64,000 nucleotides of DNA from Novipirellula caenicola (GCF_039545035.1 NZ_BAABRO010000005.1:531605-595604), one strand, 5' to 3'. Shown: positions 26,836 to 37,582, counted from the first letter of the stretch. Program-made: numbers and translations. Notes: a model not told the origin generated them from the letters alone.

Positions 26836-26909
26836 GAAATTCTCTCGCAAATCTTCAGTGGGTTGTTTTGAATGTTTCGTTGGTTAGTAGCGTTTGGATC
26901 AATCGCTGT

Positions 26910-26977
26910 GTAGCGGAACTCGTCAAGAGTTTCGGGGACACTCGCCGTGAATCGAAAGTCTTGACGACTTCCGCTAC
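26910..26977. repeat. Head-to-head pair of 25-bp hairpin repeats of opposite arm type
   Basis: The left core at 26910-26934 is the CTC/GAG variant and the right, inverted core at 26953-26977 is the GTC/GAC variant, 18 bp apart. It lies between the permease and dehydrogenase genes. Confidence 0.85.
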
Positions 26978-27003
26978 GAGTCATCTTTAGCCCGACGGTT
27001 TCA

Positions 27004-28731
27004 TCAATCATTGTGTTGCGGGTTCAGTGCCTTTCGCCGATGCAGTACCCAGTAGGCAAAGACAAAGTAGGTGATCGTGAACACAAAGGCCCAGGTGTAA
27101 AAAATGTCGCGGTTCTGCTCGTAGGTCTCTAGATCGGGACTCCAGAACATCACCATCAGTGCTAGCACGACGGTCAATCCCAGACTGCTTCGCGAGAAGA
27201 CGTGCAACACCTTAGAGAACATCGAATGATCCTTCACCGGTTCGCCCTCCTCGATCGCCTGCTGGATTTGAAACTCCTTGATCGCTTCGTTCTTCTTACG
27301 TTCGGCCTCTTGTTCGGCCGGATACTCTTCGGCGGCGCCATACAATTTGGCCAGGAACGTGTAGAGGATGATGGTGAATAGCCATGTCGGCAGGAACAGA
27401 TAATAAAACGACATCACCTGCATCGCGTTCAGCCCGAAACCGAACACCAATCCAGCCGCCCATGATGCGACTGCCGGCGTGCTGTGATTTAGTTTGCGGT
27501 AGGTGACCCAGTAGCGGGTGAAACCGATACGAGGAAAAACGACATGTTCGGCAAACACGATTCCGCCTACCGGAACGACCAGTAGACCGGCGTAGGTCAG
27601 CAGCGGAAGCATTTGGCCGAACACGAACGGGAAACATGCAACCACGACCGTCACACAGCCGACCGTAAACGTGACTCCCTTGCGGGAGTGGTTGTAAAAG
27701 ATGGCCTGGGCCGCCAACCCGGCTCGGTACAGATTCGCGTTCGCGGTCGTCCAGCCCGCAATGATCACAATCACGTAACCAGAAAGCCCCAACGCGCGAT
27801 AGGCGACATCGCCAGGGTCAAGTTCGATGATCGTGGATTTGAGCAGCACCGCGGTTCCGGCGCCCATGATGCCTGCGCAAATCCAGGCGACATAGTGCCC
27901 GAATAACATCCCCGCACTGGTACACAGTCCGTAGATCGATCGCTTGGCGTATCGCAGTAGCGCCATGTCGATCAAACCAAAGTGGGTGATCGTGTTGGCT
28001 GCCCAGGCAAAACCGATCACCTCTAATAGCCCGATGCCGGGTTCTCCTGCGCTGTTCTTTCCGGTCCAGATCGAATGGTCACCGATCGTGATGAAATCTC
28101 CGAACCCATTTAGCGTCGTGCGGCCAAGCACCGATTCCGCCAGAGCGGGGAACAAGACAAGGGCACCGCTGACGAACATCACCACCAACCAGGGCCCACA
28201 CAGTCCTGAAAATTCGGCCACGGCGCTAAATCCATACATCGCGACGAAGACGACGATCATGCCGACCGAAAGCACCACCATCACGAACAATGCACTGGTG
28301 GGATACCATTGCAGCTGAGCTGGAATGTTGAACAACAATCGCACGGCGGTACACGAAACCGTGATCATCGCCGCCGAGATGACCGTAAAGATCAAGACGT
28401 TGGCCCAGTTGTAAAGGTCGGTCATCGAGTCGCCAGCGATCTTGTGCAGATACGTATACAGGCTGAGCCGAGTCTGGACCGCGATCGGCGCCGTGATCAG
28501 CGTCCAACTGAGGATCGCCAGGATATTGCCGACCAGCAGCCCGATCAGGATGTCCATCGTCGTCGCGCCAAGGGCAACAAAAGTCGCCCCGATCACAAAC
28601 TCGGTCGCCGCCACATGCTCACCCGCGTACAAACCGACGAAGTGCGTCCAGCCATGAAGCTTGTGCTGCGGAACCGGCAGCTGCTCTTGCTTCATGTCCG
28701 CAATCGCTTGCGGGGTGGTGTCGGCACTCAT
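27004..28731 (-). CDS. NCS1-type (purine/cytosine permease-like) transporter
   Basis: A 575-residue inner-membrane protein with about 12 hydrophobic segments. The first helix region FVGLYAGEHVAATEFVIGATF and the unwound TM1-like GATFVALG, plus WTTANANLYRAGLA near the middle, fit NCS1 cation-coupled transporters. Members carry nucleobases, hydantoins or vitamins; the substrate here is unknown. A hydrophilic loop of about 60 residues (EYPAEQEAERKKNEAIKEF) between the last three helices is longer than usual. Position upstream of a polyol dehydrogenase on the same strand is the only hint at its cargo. Confidence 0.8.
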   Translation of the reverse strand: MSADTTPQAIADMKQEQLPVPQHKLHGWTHFVGLYAGEHVAATEFVIGATFVALGATTMDILIGLLVGNILAILSWTLITAPIAVQTRLSLYTYLHKIAGDSMTDLYNWANVLIFTVISAAMITVSCTAVRLLFNIPAQLQWYPTSALFVMVVLSVGMIVVFVAMYGFSAVAEFSGLCGPWLVVMFVSGALVLFPALAESVLGRTTLNGFGDFITIGDHSIWTGKNSAGEPGIGLLEVIGFAWAANTITHFGLIDMALLRYAKRSIYGLCTSAGMLFGHYVAWICAGIMGAGTAVLLKSTIIELDPGDVAYRALGLSGYVIVIIAGWTTANANLYRAGLAAQAIFYNHSRKGVTFTVGCVTVVVACFPFVFGQMLPLLTYAGLLVVPVGGIVFAEHVVFPRIGFTRYWVTYRKLNHSTPAVASWAAGLVFGFGLNAMQVMSFYYLFLPTWLFTIILYTFLAKLYGAAEEYPAEQEAERKKNEAIKEFQIQQAIEEGEPVKDHSMFSKVLHVFSRSSLGLTVVLALMVMFWSPDLETYEQNRDIFYTWAFVFTITYFVFAYWVLHRRKALNPQHND

Positions 28732-28938
28732 GGTGACTTCTCGTGTTTCGTTCGGGGGGATTAGATTTCAGCAGCAGGCGAAATTCAATGTGACAAGAAG
28801 TCCGATTATAAACCGATGTGCAGTCACGTTGGGCGGCCAGAAGCAATGATTTGTTGCATCTTGTACGATTAAAGTTCGAAAGAGAAAGGTAACCGTTCAC
28901 GGTGAAGGGTTGGGTTTAATTGCGACGAATTAGATCGT

Positions 28939-29142
28939 CACCTCTCCACCGACGAAGTCGGGGGAGAGGTCGAGCACGCCCTCAAGGCGTTGCTCGGGTG
29001 AGGGGGCGACCGCGCTATCGTCCGAGCAAGTCCGGTGCAAACGGCGTTATCGTCGGCGAGCAACTTGCTCGGTCGCCCCCTCACCCGAACGTCGCTGAAG
29101 GCTCCGTACGACCTCTCCCCCAACGAAGTTGGTGGAGAGGTG
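28939..29142. repeat. 204-bp inverted-repeat element (CACCTCTCCACC ends)
   Basis: CACCTCTCCACC at the left end and GGTGGAGAGGTG at the right are perfect inverted repeats. Inside, GGGGGAGAGGTCG pairs with CGACCTCTCCCCC and GGGTGAGGGGGCGACCG with CGGTCGCCCCCTCACCC. The centre is about 60 bp. It looks like a MITE-type element. The surrounding gap 28732-29338 contains no gene. Confidence 0.85.
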
Positions 29143-29211
29143 GCGGAACCCTGGTCGAACTCGGGAACCGTGACTAACGCCAAAACGCAACGCGATGAAG
29201 AGTTTTTACTC

Positions 29212-29258
29212 TAGGGTTTGTCTATTTTTTTGCGTAGCGGAAGTCGTCAAGACTTTCG
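29212..29258. repeat. Partial copy of the 145-bp element with one hairpin core
   Basis: TAGGGTTTGTCTATTTTTTT then the core GTAGCGGAAGTC ... GACTTTCG (29234-29258) resembles the left half of the elements at 34267 and 35194 (TAGGGTTTGTGCTAATTTAGC). Confidence 0.65.
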
Positions 29259-29338
29259 ATCCACGGAGAGGGGAGCCAGGAACGTCTGCGAATGCCGATT
29301 CCAAGTGTGCGAATGACGTTCGGCTACGATATGCCTGG

Positions 29339-30877
29339 CTAACGAAGCAGCGGTTTGACGACTTCACCGTGCACGTCGGTCAATCGATAATGCCGGCCTT
29401 GGAATTTGAACGTCAACTTTTCGTGATCGACGCCCAATTGATGCAGAATCGTGGCGTGCAAATCGTGAACGCTGAGCGGATTTTCGACGATGTTGTAACC
29501 GTACTCATCCGTCGCTCCATATGTGATGCCAGGCTTGATTCCGCCGCCGGCCATCCACATCGTGAAGCAGCGGGGGTGATGATCGCGGCCGTAGTTGGCT
29601 GGTTGTAAATCGCCTTGGCAATAGACCGTCCGACCAAATTCGCCACCCCATACCACCAAGGTCTCGTCCAGCATCCCGCGATTCTTCAGATCGGTGATCA
29701 AGGCGGCCGTCGCTTGGTCAGTCTCTCGGCAGCGAGCCTTCAATTGTTTCGGCAACCCGCCGTGCGTGTCCCAGCCGCGATGGAACAGCTGCACAAATCG
29801 CACTCCACGCTCACTAAGCCGTCTGGCGATCAACGCGTTGTGCGCATAGGTGCCCGGTTTCCGCGCGTCTTCGCCGTACAGTTCAAAGGTGCTGTTGGGT
29901 TCATCCGAGACGTCGGTCAACTCCGGCACCGAGGTTTGCATGCGATACGCCATCTCGTACTGAGCAATCCGCGAGACGATCTCGGGGTCGCCCACCTCGT
30001 CCGCACGAAATTGGTTCAGCTGGGACAGTCGATCCAAGGTGTCCCGTCGCAGCTTTGGACTGAATCCAGGCGGGTTGTTCAAATACAACACGGGCGACTT
30101 GCCGCTGCGGAATCGCACGCCTTGGTGTACCGACGGCAGAAAACCGCTGCCCCACAACCGATCGTACAGCGGTTGTCCACCGCTGCCGGAAAGCATCGCG
30201 ACGAAGGCAGGCAAGTTCGCGTTTTCGTTGCCCAGACCGTAGCTCATCCACGACCCAATACTGGGGCGTCCCGCGATTTGAAAACCGGTTTGCAGGAACG
30301 TGATCGCGGGGTCATGGTTGATCGCATCGGTATGCATCGATTTGATGATGCACAGATCGTCGACGATCCTTGCGGTGTGCGGTAACACGTCGCTGACCCA
30401 GGCACCGCTGTCGCCATGTTGTTTGAAATTGAAAGTGGATCGGGCCACCGGAAACGAGGATTGACCTGCGGTCATGCCGGTCAACCGTTGCCCTCCGAAC
30501 ACCGACGCGGGCGTTTCTTCGCCATGCACCTTGTTCAAATACGGCTTGTAGTCCCACATGTCGTGCTGAGGCGGGCCACCGGATTGAAACAAATAGATCA
30601 CGCGTTTGGCGCGGGGCGTGAAATGCAGCCCTCGTGGTCCCACCGCGGCGGCGAACGTCGATGACGGGTCCAATAGCGATGCGGCTGCCGCACCACCGAG
30701 CGTTGCCGAGGCGGACGCCAACAGGTCGCGGCGGTTAAGGACCTTTGGAAAAATTGCTGGCGTCGCGGAATTTGTCAATCGTTTCGAACGGTTCGTTGAA
30801 TCACGAAAGTCTTGACGACTTCCGCTACAGGGGTCGGCGGTTTTCGGATGCATGGGGTTCGTCGATTCTCTAGTCAC
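29339..30877 (-). CDS. DUF1501 family Tat-exported protein
   Basis: A 512-residue protein of the planctomycete DUF1501 family, thought to be exported sulfatase/alkaline-phosphatase-like proteins partnering PSD1 proteins. A Tat motif ([15 protein letters not shown]) stands near residue 50, then [33 protein letters not shown] and [15 protein letters not shown], the family landmarks. The GTG at 30877 overlaps the PSD1 stop by 8 bp; an ATG at 30853 is also possible. Between these starts and the Tat motif lies a full 25-bp hairpin repeat (30804-30828) in frame, so a TTG after it (Leu before TNSATPAIF) may be the true start. Confidence 0.9.
   Translation of the reverse strand: MTRESTNPMHPKTADPCSGSRQDFRDSTNRSKRLTNSATPAIFPKVLNRRDLLASASATLGGAAAASLLDPSSTFAAAVGPRGLHFTPRAKRVIYLFQSGGPPQHDMWDYKPYLNKVHGEETPASVFGGQRLTGMTAGQSSFPVARSTFNFKQHGDSGAWVSDVLPHTARIVDDLCIIKSMHTDAINHDPAITFLQTGFQIAGRPSIGSWMSYGLGNENANLPAFVAMLSGSGGQPLYDRLWGSGFLPSVHQGVRFRSGKSPVLYLNNPPGFSPKLRRDTLDRLSQLNQFRADEVGDPEIVSRIAQYEMAYRMQTSVPELTDVSDEPNSTFELYGEDARKPGTYAHNALIARRLSERGVRFVQLFHRGWDTHGGLPKQLKARCRETDQATAALITDLKNRGMLDETLVVWGGEFGRTVYCQGDLQPANYGRDHHPRCFTMWMAGGGIKPGITYGATDEYGYNIVENPLSVHDLHATILHQLGVDHEKLTFKFQGRHYRLTDVHGEVVKPLLR
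30804..30828. repeat. Hairpin repeat inside the DUF1501 reading frame
   Basis: CGAAAGTC ... GACTTCCGCTAC reads in frame as [10 protein letters not shown] on the minus strand, upstream of the Tat signal. It either adds residues to the leader or marks untranslated DNA between the two genes. Confidence 0.8.
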
Positions 30878-33800
30878 GAGTGGTCGCCTCTTCTAAGTTC
30901 AATAGGACGTTGGCCAGCACCGTCATCGCCGCCCGATCGACAGCCGAATATTTTTCAAGCGACTCGGACTGTCCGATCGACAAAACTGCCTTGGTTTGTT
31001 CAGCCGACTGCGAAAATTCGCCACGATACGTGTCCAGCGCATCCTTTAGCACCTTCGTCTCGGCCGCCGACGGGTCGCGGCATAACAGACGACGAAACGC
31101 GTACGTGATCCGCTCGTCATCGCTGCTTCCGTTTTGCAGCATCTGCTCACCAAATTTGCGCGCCGCTTCGGCAAAGGTCACGTCATTCAGCAGGGTCAAC
31201 GATTGCAGCGGCGTGTTTGTCTGACGCGGTTTGACCGAACACCACTCGCGGTCTGCGGTGTCCAACAGTGCCATCGTGGGCGGCGACAGCGTCCGCTTCC
31301 AATACGTGTACAGACTGCGGCGATAAAGGTCATCGCCTTTACCAACTTTGTACGTAAAGTTGCTCGCCTCTTTCCACAGCCCAGCGGGCTGGTAGGGGTA
31401 CACGCTCGGGCCGCCGATTGTTTCCACCAACAATCCGGAGACTTGTAACGCTTGGTCACGCAGCACGTTGCCTGGCAATCGCTTTCGCGGAGCTCGCGCG
31501 TAAAGACGGTTGTCGGGATCCTGACTTCGATGCTCTTGGGTGACTTGGGAACTGCGACGGTAGGTGTCACTGGTGACGATGGTTTTCAAAATGGCTTTGA
31601 TGTCCCAGCCGCCATCCATGAACTCCGACGCCAACCAATCCAGCAATTCAGGGTGCGTCGGCAAATCTCCCTGCGACCCAAAATCCTCGGGTGTATTGAC
31701 CAGACCATGGCCAAACAGCAACTGCCAATAACGATTCACGGTCACCCGCGCGGTCAGCGGATGTTTTCCATCGACCAACCATCGAGCAAAGGCGAGCCGA
31801 TCGGTGGGCTGGTTCGCGGACGTCAAAACAGCGGGTACGCCCGCGGTAACCGCTTCGCCCAATTGGTCGTACACCCCGCGTGATCGCACGAACGACGGAC
31901 GGCCGTTGGGTAGATCTTGCATGATCATCGTCGTGGGCACCGAGTCAAAAAACTTGGTTTCCGCCGCGATGGCATCGCTTAGTTCGGAAAACCATTGACG
32001 GTGTGCGGTGTTGTCGGTGTTCTCGAGATAAACGGTGCGGAGGACACGCGATTGACGCTCGGTCCGTCGATCCTCGGGAATCGCGGCGATCGTTTTTGGT
32101 GAATTCGCAACCGCCAGCAGTTCCGCTTCGTCGGCCGCCAGCGTGCGAGTCGTATAGAAACGAAGCTGGTCGACTTGGCCTTTCCAGCGACCGGCATGCG
32201 GGCTGTAGCCGATCCTCATCGTACCGCCGTGGTTTCGATTGGCGGTGTTGCTGTTGGTGTTTCGAATGACCTCGACCGGTTGCAGTACACCGTCGACATA
32301 AATCTTCATGCCTTGTGCTCGCTGTGTCCCGTCGTTGGTCAAGACGATGTGTTTCCATTGGCGCGGTGCAAAGGTTCGCTGCGTTTGGATCGTTGATACC
32401 CCCGAGATCCAGCGGCTGTTGATGTTCCACCGCAAATGTCCATTGACGAACTCGACGAAAATGCCTTCGCGTTTCGTGCTGGCTTGTTCGTTTGACAACA
32501 CGACCCCCGCATCGGTTTGTTCCGGCGACATCCAAAACGCGATCGAAAACCGTGCGTTGCCGACCAGTCCCGGGATCTTTCCGAGTTCATAGTGATCGCG
32601 GCCTGAGACCGTGGCGGTGTTGCCAAAGTGACCGGTTGGCGAAGTGGATTGTTTCTGCGACGCCAGCGTGTCGCCTTTAAAAACGACACGTTTATTGGGC
32701 GAGTCGAAGTCAAAGAAATGGTCCAGCCCGTGATGGACGACGGGCGGCAGCGAAGCAAAGTCGGCCGTCGATTCCCATGCTCTCTGGGCCTCGCTCAGTT
32801 CGTCGTTGGCTGCATCAAGTCTTGCTCGACACGTTGCGACGCGTTGCCGGTGTTTTTCGAGTTGCGTTCGTTGGACGTCATTTGGTGTTTTGATCCAGGG
32901 TTCAGAATTGCCGAACTTGATCGCGCGTCCGCTTTCGGCGACGTCGTTGAAATAGTCGATCAATTGGTAGTACTCGCGTTGGCTGAACGGATCGTACTTG
33001 TGATCGTGACATCGAGCGCAAGCCACGGTAATGCCCATCCAAACGGTTGCCGTGGTATCGACACGATCGACGGCGTTTTCGAGCAGAAACTCGTCGATCG
33101 GAATGCCTTCTTCCGAGTTATAGCGGTGGTTGCGATTGAACGCGGTCGCGATCAAATCGGATTCACTTGGATTAGGCAACAGATCGCCCGCAAGTTGGAT
33201 AATCGTGAATTGATCAAACGGCAGATTTTGGTTGTAGGCGTCGATCACCCAATCTCGCCAACGCCACATTTCTCGCGGTCCGTCATTTTGGTAACCATCG
33301 GTGTCGGCATAGCGAGCCGCTTCCAACCACTGCCACGCCATCCGTTCGCCGAAGCGTGGTGAATGCAGCAGTCGGTCGACGGCGTTTTCGTAAGCCACGT
33401 CGATTCCCACGGAATGAACATCGGCCAAGAACCGCTGTGTCTGCTCGATCGTTGGCGGCAATCCTGTTAGATCGAGCGTGACGCGGCGGAGCTGGGTGGT
33501 CGGTGACGCTGGCCCGAGCGGTTCCAAACTCGCTTGTTTCAATCGCTTCGATACGAAGGCATCGATTGGCTGGTGTAAATCAAATTCGGCCGGTACCGTT
33601 GGCCGGGTGATCGGTTCGAATGCCCAGTGCCGCTGGTACTTTGCACCTTGGTCAATCCATTGTCGCACACGCAACCGTTGGTCCGCGGTCAGAACCAAAC
33701 CTGAATCGGGTGGCGGCATCCGCAGTTCGGGATCCTCGCTTTCGATACGTGCTACCGCTTCGCTTTCGTCCGCGTTTCCAGGCACAATCGCTGCGTACCC

Positions 33801-34088
33801 GCCCAAGTCTTCGACCGCCGCCTCACGCTGGTCCAATCGTAAACCGGCCTCGCGAGTATTTGCATCGGGCCCATGACATTTGAAGCAGGTATCGGAAAAG
33901 ATCGGGCGAATGTCGCGATTGAATTCCACCTCGTCGGCCTTCACCGGCAAGGCAAATCCAGCGATAGCAAAACTACAAGCGGTCGCAAGGCGAACGAGAC
34001 GCCGGCGAGCGGAGCGGGTGGCGGATTCTGTGGTAGGTAGCATTGGGAGGCGTTGTGATCGATGTTGGGGATAATCGAATACAGCCAT
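30870..34088 (-). CDS. PSD1 protein: planctomycete cytochrome C, DUF1549, LamG and DUF1553 domains
   Basis: A 1072-residue exported protein. After the signal region ([23 protein letters not shown]), the PSCyt1 haem site CFKCHG is at about residue 70, with MPPPDSG as a likely distal Met region. DUF1549 follows (residues about 170-370: [47 protein letters not shown], which holds a second CxxCH). A LamG/concanavalin domain occupies about 460-660, and DUF1553 the C-terminus ([51 protein letters not shown]). Function is unknown; such proteins pair with DUF1501 genes across planctomycetes and may handle complex polymers with electron transfer. Met16 (34043) is an alternative start. Confidence 0.93.
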   Translation of the reverse strand: MAVFDYPQHRSQRLPMLPTTESATRSARRRLVRLATACSFAIAGFALPVKADEVEFNRDIRPIFSDTCFKCHGPDANTREAGLRLDQREAAVEDLGGYAAIVPGNADESEAVARIESEDPELRMPPPDSGLVLTADQRLRVRQWIDQGAKYQRHWAFEPITRPTVPAEFDLHQPIDAFVSKRLKQASLEPLGPASPTTQLRRVTLDLTGLPPTIEQTQRFLADVHSVGIDVAYENAVDRLLHSPRFGERMAWQWLEAARYADTDGYQNDGPREMWRWRDWVIDAYNQNLPFDQFTIIQLAGDLLPNPSESDLIATAFNRNHRYNSEEGIPIDEFLLENAVDRVDTTATVWMGITVACARCHDHKYDPFSQREYYQLIDYFNDVAESGRAIKFGNSEPWIKTPNDVQRTQLEKHRQRVATCRARLDAANDELSEAQRAWESTADFASLPPVVHHGLDHFFDFDSPNKRVVFKGDTLASQKQSTSPTGHFGNTATVSGRDHYELGKIPGLVGNARFSIAFWMSPEQTDAGVVLSNEQASTKREGIFVEFVNGHLRWNINSRWISGVSTIQTQRTFAPRQWKHIVLTNDGTQRAQGMKIYVDGVLQPVEVIRNTNSNTANRNHGGTMRIGYSPHAGRWKGQVDQLRFYTTRTLAADEAELLAVANSPKTIAAIPEDRRTERQSRVLRTVYLENTDNTAHRQWFSELSDAIAAETKFFDSVPTTMIMQDLPNGRPSFVRSRGVYDQLGEAVTAGVPAVLTSANQPTDRLAFARWLVDGKHPLTARVTVNRYWQLLFGHGLVNTPEDFGSQGDLPTHPELLDWLASEFMDGGWDIKAILKTIVTSDTYRRSSQVTQEHRSQDPDNRLYARAPRKRLPGNVLRDQALQVSGLLVETIGGPSVYPYQPAGLWKEASNFTYKVGKGDDLYRRSLYTYWKRTLSPPTMALLDTADREWCSVKPRQTNTPLQSLTLLNDVTFAEAARKFGEQMLQNGSSDDERITYAFRRLLCRDPSAAETKVLKDALDTYRGEFSQSAEQTKAVLSIGQSESLEKYSAVDRAAMTVLANVLLNLEEATTRD

Positions 34089-34266
34089 CTTATCCTAAAT
34101 GGATGACCGAGATCACAAATCGACCTGTGCAGTGGGGTCATGAACGTAGTGGATCTTGCTAAAGATCCCCACGCCGCTGGATCTACCCCCGAATGAGACG
34201 CGGCGCGACCAGGGTCGGTTTCGCGAATCGAAGCAGGTAGGCAGGAATCATTGTGTGAAAATCTCG

Positions 34267-34411
34267 TTAGCCGTTTGGGGCAACGCTGTGAAGCATCTTT
34301 CTTTATAGGGTTTGTGCTAATTTAGCGTAGCGGAAGTCGTCAAGACTTTCGTTCCATGATGAATGCCCCCGAAACTCTTGACGAGTTCCGCTACGAAAGG
34401 CTTCACAGCGC
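34267..34411. repeat. 145-bp element with paired hairpins, copy 1
   Basis: The ends AACGCTGTGAAGCA and GGCTTCACAGCG are inverted repeats. Inside are two head-to-head 25-bp cores, GTC/GAC type at 34327-34351 and CTC/GAG type at 34370-34394. It directly follows the small membrane protein gene on its 3' side; copy 2 sits on the 5' side in the same orientation. Confidence 0.85.
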
Positions 34412-34481
34412 CAAAACGGCCGATATTCTGAAAGACTCTTACCTCACTGCTTGCTGCGAAGTTAGTCCGCGGATGATCGGG

Positions 34482-35189
34482 TCACGCGTGATCGGTGGTC
34501 GATGACGCGTCATCCTCGTCCGTTTGGCAGGCAGCGTAGCGATGATCGGTTTGTCCCAGTGCTACGATCTGGACGACGTCTTTCACCGCCAAGTACAGCA
34601 GGCTGACGATCGCGACCGCCCCGCCGGCCAGTAACGAGGATGCAATCAGCACGCCGTAATAGATCGTCGGATACCACCATCCCGGCAACGAATCGGATTC
34701 ATAAACGGGGACACAATGCAATACGAACATGATCGCCGCGGCACAGAATAAGATCGCATCATACAAGGCGATCTTGATGATTCGGTGGTAATGCGCATCG
34801 GCAAGGTTGCGATCGGCGTTGTTTCCCAGTCCGATCATCGTCAACATCAACGCCAAAATGGTGGCAGACACCGTTAAGAGAGACGAACAGAACAGGCGAC
34901 TTGTGGGAATGATTGCCTCCAGCAGTCGTCGAGCCTCGGTGTCCCCGACATGTCCCAGGACGATCGCTGCGCTGGCGATCGAAACGGCGATCACGGTTCC
35001 AATCACGCAGGCCGTAATCAGGTCGTGTTTCAACCGTTTCAGCATCCCTGGATCGTTCGCCATTTGTTTTCTTTGCACTCGAAGTCCAATATCGATAGCG
35101 GTGTTTCCACCGGTCACCAGGGCATCATGTGCATTCCCCGTTCCATTGAGGGCCAAATCCGTGCCACCCACAAAAATGGTTGCCCGCAT
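34482..35189 (-). CDS. Small four-helix membrane protein of unknown function
   Basis: Up to 235 residues. The likelier start is Met43 at 35063 (MANDPGMLKRLKHDL), which puts the first hydrophobic helix (ITACVIGTVIAVSIASAAIVLG) near the N-terminus; the earlier ATG at 35189 adds 42 residues of no clear character. Four hydrophobic segments are seen (also LFCSSLLTVSATILALMLTMIG, LYDAILFCAAAIMFVLHC, YYGVLIASSLLAGGAVAIVSLL, cited for position). The tail is Asp/Thr rich. No family recognised. The gene is bracketed by two direct copies of a 145-bp palindromic element, 34267-34411 and 35194-35338, which may have moved or been copied with it. Confidence 0.6.
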   Translation of the reverse strand: MRATIFVGGTDLALNGTGNAHDALVTGGNTAIDIGLRVQRKQMANDPGMLKRLKHDLITACVIGTVIAVSIASAAIVLGHVGDTEARRLLEAIIPTSRLFCSSLLTVSATILALMLTMIGLGNNADRNLADAHYHRIIKIALYDAILFCAAAIMFVLHCVPVYESDSLPGWWYPTIYYGVLIASSLLAGGAVAIVSLLYLAVKDVVQIVALGQTDHRYAACQTDEDDASSTTDHA

Positions 35190-35193
35190 GCGG

Positions 35194-35338
35194 TTAGCCG
35201 TATGGATTAACGCTGTGAAGTATTTTTCCTTACAGGGATTGTGCTAATTTAGCGTAGCGGAAGTCGTCAAGACTTTCGTTCCAAGGTGTATGTCCCCGAA
35301 ACTCTTGACGAGTTCCGCTACGAAATGCTTCACAGCGC
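35194..35338. repeat. 145-bp element with paired hairpins, copy 2
   Basis: About 85% identical to copy 1 and in the same orientation: TTAGCCGTATGG, AACGCTGTGAAG, two head-to-head cores, then TGCTTCACAGCG. It starts 5 bp upstream of the earliest start codon of the membrane protein gene, so it would form the 5' leader of its transcript. The rest of the gap to 35630 shows nothing further. Confidence 0.85.
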
Positions 35339-35630
35339 TGCGTATGAACGCTAGTCATGGGGCCAACATAGATCGACAAAGGGGCCGGAGTCGTTGGAGC
35401 CTAACCCATCCAAAAGAATTGAGCCGACGTCGCTAGCCGCGGGCCTTTAAACGCAGATTTTATGTCGCTTCAAAGAAGGAAACCATAGATTGGTAGGAAG
35501 ATAGAGGTAAGAAAATGGGGCTCTTGAATCTGAGAGTCACCCATTTTTCTGCCTCAATCCTTCCGTGGGAGCTTGTCCCGGCGGACACAGCGTCTCGAAG
35601 ATTCATGCTTGAGTGGCTACCGAGTCCGCC

Positions 35631-36596
35631 TTACTTGCCGTCAGGATCGACGTGCTTGAGGAATTTGAAGATGTCGCTGCCGGTCGTCATGATCAACGTG
35701 CTATCGCCGCCGAGCATCTCTTGATACGTCTCCATCGTTTTGATGAATTCATAGAACGACACTGAGTCTTCGCTCTGGTTATAGGCACTGGCGTAGATCT
35801 CGGTTGCCTTGGCGTCGGCGGCTCCTTGGATTTGTTGAACCCGTTTGTAGGCTTCGGATTCAATCTCCAGCAAGTCGCGTTCTTTCTTTCCGATAATCTT
35901 GGCCGCTTCGCCTTCGCCCTCGCTGCGGAATCGCTCGGCAATCTGTTGGCGTTCGCTGATCATGCGGTCATAGATTCGCTGCTGAACGCTCTCGTTGTAA
36001 TTGATCCGCTTGAATTGAACGTCAAGCAGCTCGATCCCAAAATCGCTCAGCTTTCCGGCAGCCTTGTCAAAGATCTCTTTCTCGATCTTGGCTCGCCCCT
36101 TGCTAATCGGATACAGCACTCCGACGTTCCCGGGTGCATCGACAAGCACCGCGTCGCGAACAGGTTGCCGGTCCTTGGTGGTCCGGATCACTTCGATCAA
36201 TTCATGTTTGGCGATCGCGTTACGCGTTTCACTGCCCAGGATATCGTCCAAGCGTGATTGAGCACTCCGCTCGTCTCGAAGTCGCAGAAAGAACTGCTTG
36301 GCGTCATTGATCCGCCAACGTCCAAACGTGTCAACGATAATGTAGGTCTTGTCTTTGGTCGGCATCTCGTTGGGACGACCGTCCCATTCAAGAATCCGCT
36401 CCTCGATTCGGGTGACTTCCTGAATAAAGGGGATCTTCAAGTGCAGCCCGGCGTCGCTGATCGGATCGCCCACCGGTTTACCAAACTGGGTGATGATTAC
36501 CTGTTCGGTTTCATCCACGGTGTACGACGCGTTGTACAACAAAAACGTAAACAGCAGCCCGAATCCGATCAGAGCGGGAATAGGAATGTTTTTCAT
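35631..36596 (-). CDS. hflC: HflC, SPFH-domain modulator of FtsH protease
   Basis: A 321-residue protein with an N-terminal helix (ALIGFGLLFTFLLYN), an SPFH/band-7 domain (TVDETEQVIITQFGKPVG, RRINDAKQFFLRLRDE) and a helical EA-rich part with RSEGEGEAAKIIGKKERDLLEIE, then GLDV-type LLDVQFKRINYNESVQ. HflK and HflC form a large periplasmic cage around FtsH and limit its proteolysis of membrane proteins. The gene starts 2 bp after the hflK stop, the usual hflK-hflC order. Confidence 0.93.
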   Translation of the reverse strand: MKNIPIPALIGFGLLFTFLLYNASYTVDETEQVIITQFGKPVGDPISDAGLHLKIPFIQEVTRIEERILEWDGRPNEMPTKDKTYIIVDTFGRWRINDAKQFFLRLRDERSAQSRLDDILGSETRNAIAKHELIEVIRTTKDRQPVRDAVLVDAPGNVGVLYPISKGRAKIEKEIFDKAAGKLSDFGIELLDVQFKRINYNESVQQRIYDRMISERQQIAERFRSEGEGEAAKIIGKKERDLLEIESEAYKRVQQIQGAADAKATEIYASAYNQSEDSVSFYEFIKTMETYQEMLGGDSTLIMTTGSDIFKFLKHVDPDGK

Positions 36597-36598
36597 GA

Positions 36599-37582
36599 TC
36601 AGTTCTTTGTGGATTCGGTGGACAGTTGCAATAGAGGCAAAATCTGGCTGGCGTTTTCGTCAATGATGATCTTTTTGCCAAGCTTGGGAACGATCTGACG
36701 CATCGTTTCGACATAAATGCGTTGTTTGGTGACCTCGGGAGCTTTCAGGTACTCGGTCATCACCGCGTTAAATCGAGCGACATCCCCTTCGGCCTCGTTG
36801 ACGCGTTTCAGCGCGTAGCCCTCGGCAGCTTGGATCTTTTGTTCGGCTTCGCCGCTGGCTCGCGGCACGACTTTGTTGTATTCGCCATTGGCCACGTTGA
36901 TTAACTGCTCGCGTTCTTGCTGAGCCTGGTTGACCTCGTTAAACGAACGTTGGACAGGCAACGGCGGATTCACATTCTTCAGTTGAACCTGGTCGATGCT
37001 TAGTCCGAGCTCGAATTTGTTCACCATTTCTTGTAGCTGAGTCAGAGCATCGGATTCGATTTCTTGACGTCCAACGGTGATCACTTCGTCGACCGTGCGG
37101 TCGCCAACCACGGTACGCATGACCGATTCCGACAGGTCACGCAGCGTGTTGTCGGGGTTGCGAACTTTGAACAAATAGAGCTCGGGATCTTGGACTCGGT
37201 ACTGAACGATCCACTCGACCGTCGCGGCGTTCAAATCACCCGTTACCATGCCACGTTCGAGCGTCTGCTCGGCGGAAAATTGGTTTGGGTTGCTTCCACC
37301 GGAGGTTCCGAAACCAAACTCTTGTTTTAGTTGGCGTTTGACCGGCACCATGAACACGCGTTCGATATTGAAAGGCAACTTGAATCGCAGTCCTGGTTCG
37401 GCATTGCGAACATATTTACCGAATCGCAGCACCACGCCTTCGGATTCGGCTTGCACGGTGTAAACGCTCGAGAAGACAGCCAGGGCCAGCAGGACCGCTG
37501 GGATCACCCACAGCAGACGCAATTGTCGGAAGTCGATGTCACGCCAGTCGAAGTCTCGCCAGTCGTCGGGATCAAATTTCAT
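36599..37582 (-). CDS. hflK: HflK, SPFH-domain modulator of FtsH protease
   Basis: A 327-residue protein. A short cytoplasmic N-terminus (FDPDDWRDFDWRDIDFRQ) precedes one helix (LLWVIPAVLLALAVFSSVY), then the SPFH domain (TVQAESEGVVLRFGKYVRNAEPGLRFKLPF) and the helical arm with RASGEAEQKIQAAEGYALKRVNEAEGD. It partners HflC, encoded immediately downstream. The acidic aromatic N-terminus replaces the Gly-rich one of E. coli HflK. No promoter was identified. Confidence 0.93.
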   Translation of the reverse strand: MKFDPDDWRDFDWRDIDFRQLRLLWVIPAVLLALAVFSSVYTVQAESEGVVLRFGKYVRNAEPGLRFKLPFNIERVFMVPVKRQLKQEFGFGTSGGSNPNQFSAEQTLERGMVTGDLNAATVEWIVQYRVQDPELYLFKVRNPDNTLRDLSESVMRTVVGDRTVDEVITVGRQEIESDALTQLQEMVNKFELGLSIDQVQLKNVNPPLPVQRSFNEVNQAQQEREQLINVANGEYNKVVPRASGEAEQKIQAAEGYALKRVNEAEGDVARFNAVMTEYLKAPEVTKQRIYVETMRQIVPKLGKKIIIDENASQILPLLQLSTESTKN

